From contig JABJKS010000002.1 in NCBI GenBank assembly GCA_018660265.1, positions 1 to 37,375 on the forward strand: a stretch of DNA of 37,375 bases, in the 5' to 3' direction. Each line of letters starts with the position of its first letter. The stretch's first letter is position 1. Positions 27,491 through 35,478 of the stretch are shown piece by piece. Position numbers and translations under genes: made by a program. The notes beneath the pieces are model-generated. The model worked only from the letters and a program-made list of their open reading frames with translations. It was not told the origin of the DNA and ran no database searches. This DNA is from Rhodospirillaceae bacterium (GTDB lineage: Bacteria; Pseudomonadota; Alphaproteobacteria; GCA-2731375).

Positions 27491-28087
27491 TTAGCCTTTA
27501 GGCGTGTGGGCGAAGGCTTCTGCGGGCACCAACTCGAAATTGCCCCCATCCGGGGACTGCCAATGCAACTCCAGCGTCGCTGTGCCGCGGCGTTCAAAAT
27601 ACAGCAGATAGACCTGGTACCATCCTGGTGAGGGCACCGAGACGTTGGCCACGTCGCTGAATTTATCCGCATGCACATCAGGATCATCAATAACCACCTG
27701 CCCACTGATGCTAAGACGCACGCCATCGTTGGATTTGATTTTCATCTGATACGTACCTGCCGAGGCAAACTTTATAAAGCCCGAGATACGGGCCCCAACG
27801 CCTTCATCTTCGGCGTGGGTCAGAACCGGGCCGCTGCCCATGGACCAGTTCAGCATCATCAGCGGTTTACCAGGCTTACCCTTGCCGGCAGACTCCAGGT
27901 CATCAACGTGGAAAGCATCTATCATCATATATTCCACCGCCAATCCCTGGGCCATTTGACCGGCACCCGGTTGCGGCGAGGCTGGCGTCAGTCCGGCCGC
28001 CAGGGCTTGTTGCGAGGCAAAACCGACCGAAAATGCTGCCATGATAAAGACGATGAAGATATGGCGAAAAACTCTAAAATACGACAT
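27491..28087 (-). CDS. Exported PA14-like domain protein
   Basis: About 198 residues. The N-terminus MSYFRVFRHIFIVFIMAAFSVG with ASQQALA is a signal peptide. The mature part looks like a PA14 beta-barrel: GLAVEYMMIDAFHVDDLES, ARISGFIKFASAGTYQMKIKSNDGVRLSISGQVVIDD, and SPGWYQVYLLYFERRGTATLELHWQSPDG. PA14 domains bind carbohydrate or act as spacers in secreted enzymes; a free-standing single domain is less common. The start at 28087 is preferred over 28123 because the signal peptide then has a normal n-region. The biological role is unknown. Confidence 0.75.
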   Translation of the reverse strand: MSYFRVFRHIFIVFIMAAFSVGFASQQALAAGLTPASPQPGAGQMAQGLAVEYMMIDAFHVDDLESAGKGKPGKPLMMLNWSMGSGPVLTHAEDEGVGARISGFIKFASAGTYQMKIKSNDGVRLSISGQVVIDDPDVHADKFSDVANVSVPSPGWYQVYLLYFERRGTATLELHWQSPDGGNFELVPAEAFAHTPKG

Positions 28088-28176
28088 TACATACCCCACG
28101 TGATGTTCTGAATAGGCTGACACCCTACGCGGTTACGCCATTGCTGCCAAGCTGGCAGCAGTCGCCTGCAAGGTGG

Positions 28177-29118
28177 CTATATTTTTGGCGCAATTTCGTC
28201 GGCAAAACGCGCAATCTGTTGTTGTTGTTCCACGCCATCCTGGCCGATGTAACGGACGATAAAACCCCGATAGCCCAGATCACGAATACGCCTGAAATCG
28301 TCAACAATCTGTCCAACACGGCCCGTGCCCGGCACCCGCCCGCCGTCTTTACCCGCGACCTCCGCGCCGATATTTATGAACAGCTTGTGATAGAGCGTCA
28401 GATCCTCATAGGCGCGCCCCTGGGTCTGACAGGCCTGCCGTAAAACCGCCAGACGTTCGGCCAGGTCATCCACGCTCAAACCGACGGACAGCCAGCCATC
28501 GGCCAACCGGGCGACACGGGACAGGGCCGCCTTTGATGTGCCGCCGACCAAAATGGGCGGATGCGGGCGTTGGCTGGAAGGCGGATAGGAATAAACCGGG
28601 TCAAACTGATAGGTCTCCCCCTGATAGGAGACCTCACCGCCGGCGCAAATAGCCTTGAATATTTCCAGGTATTCGTCCGTGACTTTGCCCCGCTTGGCGA
28701 AATCATATGTATCCAGGGCCGCAAACTCCTCCGCCAACCACCCCACCCCGGCCCCAAGAATGATGCGACCATTGGAAAATACATCCAAGGTCGCCAGCAT
28801 CCGGGCCAGCAGGATTGGATTGCGGTAGGGCATGACCAGCACCGCCGTGCCAATTTTCACCCGTTTTGTAGCCCCCACCAGAACCCCCATGGTGGCCACG
28901 GGTTCCAACAACGGCTCATCCAACGGTACCGGAAAAGAACCATCGGGGCTGTACGGATATTTCGAGGCGACCTTGGACGGGAAGACCACATGATCGGCCA
29001 GCCAGACGGAATGAAAACCCTCATCCTCGGCCAGCAAGGCCAATTTCGAAACTTCATCGGGCTGCGCCAGGCGGCCATAGACGCCCACATCAAGCCCGAA
29101 TTCAATATCATCCGCCAT
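28177..29118 (-). CDS. LLM-class oxidoreductase (luciferase-like, possibly F420-dependent)
   Basis: A 313-residue bacterial luciferase-like TIM barrel. It shows DVGVYGRLAQPDEVSKLALLAEDEGFHSVWLADHVVFP, MLATLDVFSNGRIILGAGVGWLAEEFAALD, HPPILVGGTSKAALSRVARLADGWL and a terminal IRDLGYRGFIVRYI. These match the TIGR03619-type F420-dependent subfamily, although the cofactor (FMN or F420) cannot be proven from sequence. It and a paralogue at 29937-30893 lie on either side of the broken dehydrogenase gene. Substrate unknown. Confidence 0.88.
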   Translation of the reverse strand: MADDIEFGLDVGVYGRLAQPDEVSKLALLAEDEGFHSVWLADHVVFPSKVASKYPYSPDGSFPVPLDEPLLEPVATMGVLVGATKRVKIGTAVLVMPYRNPILLARMLATLDVFSNGRIILGAGVGWLAEEFAALDTYDFAKRGKVTDEYLEIFKAICAGGEVSYQGETYQFDPVYSYPPSSQRPHPPILVGGTSKAALSRVARLADGWLSVGLSVDDLAERLAVLRQACQTQGRAYEDLTLYHKLFINIGAEVAGKDGGRVPGTGRVGQIVDDFRRIRDLGYRGFIVRYIGQDGVEQQQQIARFADEIAPKI

Positions 29119-29225
29119 TATCTCTCCCCTGCTTCGCGCCTGAATTCACCAATGGCCGCCTATGTTCAGGCAGCGGCATCCAGGCTATCGTGGCCAGCAA
29201 CAAATGAAAACCGGGAGAATGCAAC

Positions 29226-29940
29226 ATGGCGGGACGTTTGGCAGACCGGCGGGCGGTGATAACGGGGAGCGCGGCGGGTATCGGTCGGGCCATCGCGGAG
29301 GCTTATTTACGCGAAGGCGCAAAGGTGATGATCGCCGATATAGATGGGCGTGCCGCCGAACGCACGGCAGGCGAATTGGCCGCGATGGGCGCGATCTCCG
29401 CCATGGCCTGTGACGTCACCAGCCTGGAGCAGACCCGTGCCCTGGCAGCCGAGGCCGGCAAACGTCTGGGCGGGGTGAATGTGCTGGTCAACAACGCGGG
29501 CCTGAGCGGCCGGGGCCTGATCACGGAAATTCCCGAAGAACGTATTGATGCTTTATTGGCGGTCAACCTCAAGGGTGTGCTCCTGTGCGCCCAGGCCTTT
29601 GCCTAGGTTATGTACGACCAAGGTGACAGCGTGATGATCAACATGTCGTCCCAGGCGGGCAAGCGCGGCTGGCCGGAGCTGTCGGTCTATGGTGCCACCA
29701 AGGCCGGCGTTCTGGGCATGAACCGGGCCCTGGCAGTTGAACTGGCGCCTAGAGCGTGTCGCGGCGGAGGGCGGCAGCGCCGGCGACATCGGCAACAGCT
29801 TCGCCGCCGAAAACATCCCCCTTCAACGCCTGCAAAGCGCTGAAGACATCGCCAATACAGCGGTCTTCCTCGCCTCCCCCGAAGCCAGCGAAATCACCGG
29901 CGAGACCATCAACGTCGGCGGCGGCGTGGTAATGGATTAA
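29226..29940 (+). pseudogene. Short-chain dehydrogenase/reductase, disrupted
   Basis: The frame begins as a normal SDR: RRAVITGSAAGIGRAIAEAYLREGAKVMIADIDG (TGxxxGIG), VNVLVNNAGLSGRG (NNAG). An in-frame amber stop occurs at 29604-29606, in the middle of AQAFA-stop-VMYDQGDSVMINMSSQAG. Beyond it the same frame gives the catalytic block (SVYGATKAGVLGM, YxxxK) up to ELAP at about 29750. There it is lost: the next family segment (LERVAAEGGSAGDIGNSFAAENIPL, then ETINVGGGVVMD) is in another frame, and the usual 20-25 residues around VNAxxPG are missing. So there are two lesions, a stop and a deletion/frameshift. Its end overlaps the convergent oxidoreductase by 4 bp. Confidence 0.9.
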
Positions 29941-30893
29941 CGCAGTTTGGTGATGACCTCTTCCGCGAACTTCTCAATGGTATCGAGGGAGCGTTGCAAA
30001 TCGTCGCTTTCAAAGCCGATGATCATGTGGCCCAGGCCGCCATCACGGAAGGCCCCGACGTCATTTAGGATGTCATCGGCGCTGCCGGTGAAAGGCTTCC
30101 GGCTACCGTCGTCTAATTGGTCAGCTTCCCCCATGCGGTAACCCACGGTGATCAACCCGGTTTCGATCTTGTCAGGGTCACGGCCCACGGCCTCCGCCTG
30201 GGCCCGCATATCGGCCAGCCCGGCGGTATAACGGTCCAAGGTGTCATAGGGCGCGGCGGGGTTGTTGTTGACCGGGTACCAGCCGTCACCCATTTTACCC
30301 GCCCGCCGGCGCGCGGGCCTCGTCTCACCACCAACCCAGATCGGCGGATAGGGCTTTTGGGTCGGTTTCGGCTCAAACAGAATGCCGCTGAAGTTGACGT
30401 ATTCACCCTCGTAGACCGGATTGGCCTGGGTCCATAAGGCGCGGAAGCCTTCGATATATTCATCCGCCAACTTGCCCCGGCCGGCGAATGTGGGCGCGCC
30501 CAGGGCCATGATTTCTTCTTCCATCCAGCCAACACCAACGCCCACCGTCAGCCGCCCCCGGGACAGATGATCGATGGTGCCCAGCATCTTTGCCGTCAAC
30601 ACCACGGGCCGGTGCGGCAGCACCATGACGGAGGTCAACAGCCGCAAGGTGGTCGTACTAGCGGCAACAAAGGCCAGGGCAGTCAACTGATCCAGGCATT
30701 CGCCTGTATCATGGGCGAACCATTTGCCGGATTTGGTATAGGGATAGGGGGAGTTCACATCTGTGGCGATGACCACATGATCGCTGAGACCAAGGTGGGT
30801 ATAACCAAGTTCCTCAGCCCGACGGGCAATGGTGAGAAGCCCGTCAGGGTCCATCGCCGCGCCCCGCGTCCCCGCATGCAGACCAAATTTCAT
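29937..30893 (-). CDS. LLM-class oxidoreductase, second copy
   Basis: A 318-residue paralogue of the protein at 28177-29118. It shows FGLHAGTRGAAMDPDGLLTIARRAEELGYTHLGLSDHVV, MLGTIDHLSRGRLTVGVGVGWMEEEIMALG, KPYPPIWVGGETRPARRRAGKMGDGWYP and a final GLGHMIIGFES. Fold and cofactor binding follow the luciferase-like family, probably F420-dependent TIGR03619-like. The two copies look clearly diverged, so an ancient rather than recent duplication is likely. Substrate unknown. Confidence 0.88.
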   Translation of the reverse strand: MKFGLHAGTRGAAMDPDGLLTIARRAEELGYTHLGLSDHVVIATDVNSPYPYTKSGKWFAHDTGECLDQLTALAFVAASTTTLRLLTSVMVLPHRPVVLTAKMLGTIDHLSRGRLTVGVGVGWMEEEIMALGAPTFAGRGKLADEYIEGFRALWTQANPVYEGEYVNFSGILFEPKPTQKPYPPIWVGGETRPARRRAGKMGDGWYPVNNNPAAPYDTLDRYTAGLADMRAQAEAVGRDPDKIETGLITVGYRMGEADQLDDGSRKPFTGSADDILNDVGAFRDGGLGHMIIGFESDDLQRSLDTIEKFAEEVITKLR

Positions 30894-30970
30894 TTCACCG
30901 CCCTCCCCTTCTCACAATTTCAACTATGATCATATACCAATTTTCAGCGATAGAGACCCAGGGATAGCTA

Positions 30971-31000
30971 TGAAATATTAGGAAATATCGTGAAATATTG
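30971..31000. repeat. Three helically phased GAAATAT repeats upstream of the ParD-like gene
   Basis: TGAAATATTA, GGAAATATCG and TGAAATATTG follow each other with an exact 10-bp period (GAAATAT at 30972, 30982 and 30992), 38 bp before the ParD-like start. Repeats spaced one DNA turn apart are typical of operators for ribbon-helix-helix proteins, so this is a candidate ParD operator. Confidence 0.55.
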
Positions 31001-31037
31001 CTAAACTGCCAGTATCAGAACTTATGAGGATGCGATC

Positions 31038-31292
31038 ATGGCGACCGTCACAATTTCTTTGCCTGAGCCCATGAAAGATTGGATCGAAGGCCAGGCCAGC
31101 AACGGTCAATTCAGTGGGGTGAGCGACTATATCCGGGATTTGGTGCGACGGGATCAGAGCCGGAAAGACTATCGCGAAACCTTGATCCAAGCCTTGATCG
31201 AGGGCGAGGAGAGCGGTCCGGCAAGCACCTGGACCCGCGATGAACTGCAGGCCGAAGCGCGGCGGCGGTTCGGGATGAAACAGATTGACTAA
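31038..31292 (+). CDS. Orphan ParD-family antitoxin-like ribbon-helix-helix protein
   Basis: An 84-residue protein that starts with the ParD ribbon-helix-helix: ATVTISLPEPMKDWIEGQASNGQFSGVSDYIRDLVRRDQ. A charged tail follows (ALIEGEESGP, then ARRRFGMKQ), which in ParD wraps the toxin. A GAGGA site precedes the ATG. ParD normally precedes parE by a few bases, but no ParE or RelE-like frame occurs in the 100 bp after it; the next gene is unrelated and of different composition. It could be a solitary regulator, the remnant of a lost pair, or the partner of the gene at 31396. Confidence 0.85.
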   Translation: MATVTISLPEPMKDWIEGQASNGQFSGVSDYIRDLVRRDQSRKDYRETLIQALIEGEESGPASTWTRDELQAEARRRFGMKQID

Positions 31293-31395
31293 ATACCATA
31301 TGCGGCCGAAGGCCGGGTCCGATTATTTGAATATTTGGGCCAACGTACTCATTTCAAAAACTACGGCTTTGCCCTAAATAGTGTATTATTCTGCT

Positions 31396-32373
31396 ATGAT
31401 AGAAATTCCAAGTTTTACAATATATGGGAATGGCGATCCTCAAATTGAAGGGAATATTCAACCTCGATTGACGCTGCGGGGATGGGACGACCTTCAGGCA
31501 GAAGACAAAAAAATAGCTCTACAGGAATTAACTAATCTACGTTGGGTTCGAGATTATTCCCACGAAATCATCCGAACAATTTCTTTCCTAAACCATTGTC
31601 ATCTACAGCTATGCCCTGGCAAGAATCTCCACAATATTATTGGGGGCAATCGCGGAGCTGCTGACGATTCTCGCGGGATGGCTGCAGCTTTGAAAGATTT
31701 TCAGACTATATTTCTGACCTATAGTCCTGGTGATATGGTTGTCCGCATGTTGTCTAAATTTGCTGAATGCCACATCGACAACGCCTTTATCAAAAGCGCA
31801 GAAAATACGGACGATGAAGATGAAAAAATTGAACACATTAGGAGAGCGTTTGAAACATTTGATCGATTGGCACGTTGCCTCAATCACATCTTCGAACAAT
31901 TTTCAGTAAACTTATGCATTACTCGCAATGGATTTATCCCAAAACAAGATCAAAAAATTCTAGATGAAATTTACGTTCCCACATTAGCGGCTTTTTCAGA
32001 CCCAAAATGGAAAGCTGTCAGTGTAGATTTAAATTTAATGTTTGAGGATTATAGCGATGAAAATTATTCTGAAGTCATCACTAAAGCGCACAGTGCAGTT
32101 CATAGATTTCTTCAAATCTTAGTCGGCGAAGAGGGCAAAAGCGGAAAAGGGGAAATTGGAAAATTATTCAATGAAGGTAAACGAACAGGAATTATTCCAA
32201 TAGATCGTTTTACCGAGCCTATAATAAGTGCTTTCCAAGGCTTTATATCTTCAGAAAGAGCAAAAAACAGCACCGCAAAACCTGCATTATCAGAAGCGAC
32301 GAGTTCCGATGCGCTGCTGATAATGAATGTTGTAATGGTCTTCTTCCAACACTGTTTGCAGTCTTCAAAATGA
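31396..32373 (+). CDS. AT-rich protein of unknown function, possible HEPN-like C-terminus
   Basis: About 325 residues with no family I recognise with confidence. Base composition is clearly more AT-rich than its neighbours and codons are A/T-ended, a sign of transfer. The protein looks mainly helical and soluble. The final 100 residues contain KAHSAVHRFLQILVGE, a middle TEPIISAFQGFISSER and then AKNSTAKPALSEATSSDALL with MNVVMVFFQHC. This arrangement of an Arg followed a few residues later by S-T-A in a helical domain is reminiscent of abortive-infection (Abi C-terminal) HEPN-type domains. That link is inference. A TATTAT box at 31384-31389 sits 7 bp before the ATG and there is no Shine-Dalgarno sequence, so the message may be leaderless. 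A GTG at 31381 is the alternative start. Confidence 0.65.
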   Translation: MIEIPSFTIYGNGDPQIEGNIQPRLTLRGWDDLQAEDKKIALQELTNLRWVRDYSHEIIRTISFLNHCHLQLCPGKNLHNIIGGNRGAADDSRGMAAALKDFQTIFLTYSPGDMVVRMLSKFAECHIDNAFIKSAENTDDEDEKIEHIRRAFETFDRLARCLNHIFEQFSVNLCITRNGFIPKQDQKILDEIYVPTLAAFSDPKWKAVSVDLNLMFEDYSDENYSEVITKAHSAVHRFLQILVGEEGKSGKGEIGKLFNEGKRTGIIPIDRFTEPIISAFQGFISSERAKNSTAKPALSEATSSDALLIMNVVMVFFQHCLQSSK

Positions 32374-32408
32374 AAAGACGTCGACAAGCCAAGCGTTTCA
32401 GCGACAGC

Positions 32409-33542
32409 CTATTTTTCTTGAACTTTGCGCCACCATTCTAGCTTTGGTGCAGGCCTATCCGCGTCCACAATCTCGCCTATGCGAGGGATGGCCAGGTCCA
32501 CGTTCGCCTTGTTCGCTGCCTGGACCGCACGCTGGATCGGTTCGTCCCAATCGTGGAAGGCCAGATTGAAGGTGGCCCAGTGGACGGGCAGCATGCGGCG
32601 GGCCTGGACGTCGACATTGGCCTGGACGGCGTGTTCGGGATTCATGTGACTATCCATCCAGGATGCACCGGGGCCATAGGCACCGACCTTGATGATGCTC
32701 AGATCGAAGGGCCCGAATTTATCGCCGATCTTTTTGAAATGGTCGGAATATCCAGTGTCGCCGCTGTAGTAGAGGCGATGGCGCGGGCCGATGATGGACC
32801 ATGAGGACCACAGGGTCGCCTTGTAGTCGGATATGCTGCGCCCGGAATAATGCCGCGACGGTGTGGCGAAAATCTCCAGGCCGTTGATTTTACCTGACTG
32901 CCACCATTCCAGTTCGACGATTTGAGTGTCAGGCACGCCCCATGCCTGCAAATGCGCACCAATACCCAGGGGCACTAAAAACCGACTGCCCTTGGCTGAT
33001 AGATGCTGAATGGTCGGCATGTCCAGGTGGTCGTAGTGATCGTGGGAGATCACCACCGCATCGACCTTCGGCAGATTTGGCAGGCTGATCGGCGGTTCAT
33101 GTGAACGTTTCGGGCCCAGGAATTCCACCGGCGAGGGACGGTCAGAAAATACCGGGTCCACCAACAGGCGCGTACCATCGATCTCCACATAAACACTGGC
33201 ATGACCCAGCCAGATCGCGCGTAAGCCATCGGGGGGTGGGGCGTCCGGATTTTCAATAACAACAGGCAGTACGGCAATAGGGAACGGCGGCACGCGGATC
33301 TGATCACCGCCGAATTGTTCCGCTATATAATCCCAATAAATACCCATGGACAGTTTGGCCTGTGGCACGTCATTGAAGAACGCACCGTCTCGATATTGCG
33401 CGGACGCCTCAACCCGGGCCAATCGATCCCCCGCGACCTCACCGCCCAGGGAGGCGCAACCGGTCAGGAACGACAGAACCGCAATCCCGATGATAGCGAC
33501 AACAACGACCATGAATATGAACCAGCGTCGTCCACGGGTCAT
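32409..33542 (-). CDS. Metallo-beta-lactamase fold lipoprotein, NAPE-PLD/UlaG-like
   Basis: A 377-residue protein with an N-terminal membrane/lipoprotein segment (WFIFMVVVVAIIGIAVLSFLTGC, lipobox LTGC) and a metallo-beta-lactamase domain. Metal ligands are visible in VVISHDHYDHLDMPT (HxHxDH), YYSGDTGYSDHF and LPVHWATFNLAFHDW, with WLGHASVYVEIDGTRLLVDPVF at the start of the fold. The sequence resembles NAPE-PLD-like phospholipase D and UlaG-like lactonases, so lipid or lactone hydrolysis in the envelope is likely; the substrate is unknown. It ends 36 bp from the convergent AT-rich gene and lies 15 bp downstream of argG on the same strand. Confidence 0.9.
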   Translation of the reverse strand: MTRGRRWFIFMVVVVAIIGIAVLSFLTGCASLGGEVAGDRLARVEASAQYRDGAFFNDVPQAKLSMGIYWDYIAEQFGGDQIRVPPFPIAVLPVVIENPDAPPPDGLRAIWLGHASVYVEIDGTRLLVDPVFSDRPSPVEFLGPKRSHEPPISLPNLPKVDAVVISHDHYDHLDMPTIQHLSAKGSRFLVPLGIGAHLQAWGVPDTQIVELEWWQSGKINGLEIFATPSRHYSGRSISDYKATLWSSWSIIGPRHRLYYSGDTGYSDHFKKIGDKFGPFDLSIIKVGAYGPGASWMDSHMNPEHAVQANVDVQARRMLPVHWATFNLAFHDWDEPIQRAVQAANKANVDLAIPRIGEIVDADRPAPKLEWWRKVQEK

Positions 33543-33557
33543 TGCCGAACCCGGAGC

Positions 33558-34766
33558 CTAGTTCTTTTGCCGATGCAGCAAACGTAGGCGCAAGGCATTC
33601 AGCTTGATAAAGCCTGCCGCATCCCGCTGGTCATAGACGGTATCTGCCTCGAACGTCACGTGTTCCATGGAATATAGGCTCATCGGTGATTTCCGGCCCA
33701 CCACGCTGGCGCTGCCCTTGTACAATTTCACCCGCACGGTGCCCTCGACGCATTCCTGGCTTTTGTCGATCAAGGCCTGGAGCATTTCCCGCTCCGGCGA
33801 GAACCAGAAGCCGTTGTAGATCAGCTCCGCATAACGGGGCATGATCTCGTCCTTCAAATGCATGGCACCACGGTCCAGGGTGATGCTTTCGATACCCCGA
33901 TGAGCCGCCAACAGGATCGTGCCGCCCGGGGTTTCGTATACGCCCCGGCTTTTCATGCCGACGAAACGCCCTTCAACCAAATCCAGACGGCCAACGCCGT
34001 TGGCCCCGCCAAGTTCGTTGAGCCTGGTCAGCAATTCAGCGGGCGTCATGGCCACGCCGTCGATGGCAACCGCATCGCCGTTTTTGAATTCGATTTCCAC
34101 ATAGGTGGGCGTGTCCGGGGCATTTTCCGGCGAGACGGAGCGGGAATAGACAAACTCCCCCGGCTCGTGCCAGGGATCTTCCAGGGCTTTGCCTTCAGCA
34201 GAGATATGCAACAGGTTGGCATCCACGGAAAACGGTGCCTCCCCGCGTTTGTCTTTGGGAATAGGTATCTGGTGTTTTTCGGCAAATTCGATTAGCTGGG
34301 TGCGGGAGTTCAAGTCCCACTCCCGCCAGGGCGCGATCACCTTGATATCCGGGTTCAGCGCGTAATAGCCCAATTCAAACCGGACCTGGTCGTTGCCTTT
34401 GCCCGTGGCACCATGAGAGACAGCATCGGCACCTGTCAGGGCGGCAATCTCGATCTGCCGTTTGGAGATGAGCGGGCGGGCGATAGAGGTACCAAGCAGA
34501 TACAGCCCCTCGTACAAAGCATTGGCGCGGAACATGGGGAAGACGAAGTCGCGGGTAAATTCCTCGCGCAGATCCTCAACATAAATCTCTTTGATGCCCA
34601 TCAACTCGGCTTTTGCCCGTGCCGGCTCCACCTCTTCACCCTGGCCCAGGTCGGCTGTGAAGGTCACCACCTCACAGTCATAGGCCTCCTGCAACCATTT
34701 TAGAATGACGGAGGTGTCCAGTCCGCCGGAATAGGCCAATACGACCTTGTTTACATCGCCTGTCAT
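33558..34766 (-). CDS. argG: Argininosuccinate synthase
   Basis: Joins citrulline and aspartate with ATP in arginine synthesis. A 402-residue protein of normal length, with the ATP-binding loop [19 protein letters not shown] at the start, [61 protein letters not shown] and [13 protein letters not shown] near the end. All are standard. It is likely the first gene of a transcript that continues into the metallo-beta-lactamase lipoprotein gene. Confidence 0.97.
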   Translation of the reverse strand: MTGDVNKVVLAYSGGLDTSVILKWLQEAYDCEVVTFTADLGQGEEVEPARAKAELMGIKEIYVEDLREEFTRDFVFPMFRANALYEGLYLLGTSIARPLISKRQIEIAALTGADAVSHGATGKGNDQVRFELGYYALNPDIKVIAPWREWDLNSRTQLIEFAEKHQIPIPKDKRGEAPFSVDANLLHISAEGKALEDPWHEPGEFVYSRSVSPENAPDTPTYVEIEFKNGDAVAIDGVAMTPAELLTRLNELGGANGVGRLDLVEGRFVGMKSRGVYETPGGTILLAAHRGIESITLDRGAMHLKDEIMPRYAELIYNGFWFSPEREMLQALIDKSQECVEGTVRVKLYKGSASVVGRKSPMSLYSMEHVTFEADTVYDQRDAAGFIKLNALRLRLLHRQKN

Positions 34767-34905
34767 GGTGCTGGGTCCTGTCTAAAAGGTGGCTCGATTG
34801 CGGCGCGGAGTATAGGCATTTGCGGCTCGCCAGCAATGGGGAATCTTGTCGCGCCCAGCGCATGTTTTCTTTAAACATGCCCATGGCCCGGAGATTCTCA
34901 GGAAA

Positions 34906-34966
34906 AGAGCAATTGAACCAATCACTTGAATCGCAAAAGCTTATCCAGTTGATTGAAAATTGCCCT
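34906..34966. repeat. Dispersed palindromic repeat, copy 2
   Basis: Left arm AGAGCAATT (34906-34914) and right arm AATTGCCCT (34958-34966), with CCAATCACTTGAATCGC inside. This is the same order of motifs as in the element at 10571-10633 but with a diverged centre and weaker inner pairing. It touches the 3' end of the small zinc-ribbon gene and could serve as its terminator hairpin. Confidence 0.6.
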
Positions 34967-35219
34967 AATCCCCATGCCAACGGTGCCCCGCAACAACGCC
35001 CAGGCCGGTATAATGGGGCCGGGTTTCAATGGCCCGGCTGCCGCATGCACTGCACGATAAACGTCGCGCCACAGCCGCCACAGCCGTACGCCCGTCCATA
35101 CGCGCACACAGGTATGCCACGGCAAGAACGGCGTGATGGCCGCAATCGAAGCACCATGCCGCTACCGGAACGCCCTGGCGCAACAGCTCCTCCAGGCGGG
35201 GGCCGGCTTCGTTTGCCAT
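34965..35219 (-). CDS. Small zinc-ribbon-like protein
   Basis: An 84-residue protein with two CxxC pairs, AWCFDCGHH and LSCSACGSRAIETRPHY, separated by about 35 residues, the spacing of a zinc ribbon. The first part ELLRQGVPVAAWCFDCGHHAVL resembles small uncharacterised proteins of Rhodospirillales that probably bind DNA, RNA or other proteins. It starts at the ATG at 35219. No operon partner is evident. The cysteine pattern supports a real gene, but there is no functional clue. Confidence 0.7.
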   Translation of the reverse strand: MANEAGPRLEELLRQGVPVAAWCFDCGHHAVLAVAYLCARMDGRTAVAAVARRLSCSACGSRAIETRPHYTGLGVVAGHRWHGD

Positions 35220-35445
35220 CTACAATCATCCGATACTAGGAACAAAAATAGAACATATAGGGGATATATGTTCCCGGCCAGCGTAAGATACCTTGCACTG
35301 CAATATATCCATCCCTACATATTGGTTGCGCGATGCCGTTCCGGGTCGCGTGCAGACGCCTGTGGGGTTGCGCCATAACTTTGATTTGACCCTGGGGTTT
35401 GCCCGAACTGATACAAATTGGTGTTGGGCCTATTGTCATAGGACC

Positions 35446-35475
35446 GCCATGCCCGCTCATTCAGGAGGAGGTGGC
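35446..35475 (+). promoter_or_regulatory. Hairpin burying the hsp20 ribosome binding site (candidate ROSE-like RNA thermometer)
   Basis: GCCA (35446-35449) pairs with TGGC (35472-35475), and CCCGCTC (35452-35458) faces GAGGAGG (35465-35471) with a G-G and a C-A mismatch. This encloses a six-base loop and hides the whole AGGAGGAGG Shine-Dalgarno region just before the ATG at 35479. A further weak stem-loop precedes it (GCCC/GGGC around 35401-35430). A mismatched, Shine-Dalgarno-masking hairpin in front of a small heat-shock gene is the signature of ROSE-type thermometers in alphaproteobacteria. Confidence 0.6.
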
Positions 35476-35478
35476 ACC

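Noticed and set aside
29604-29606. Amber codon read as pyrrolysine or by suppression
   Set aside because: The same gene has a second lesion (deletion and frame change at about 29750), so ordinary gene decay explains it better.
31293-31395. A ParE toxin gene after the ParD-like gene
   Set aside because: Only about 100 bp separate the two genes, and no frame there has ParE/RelE features.
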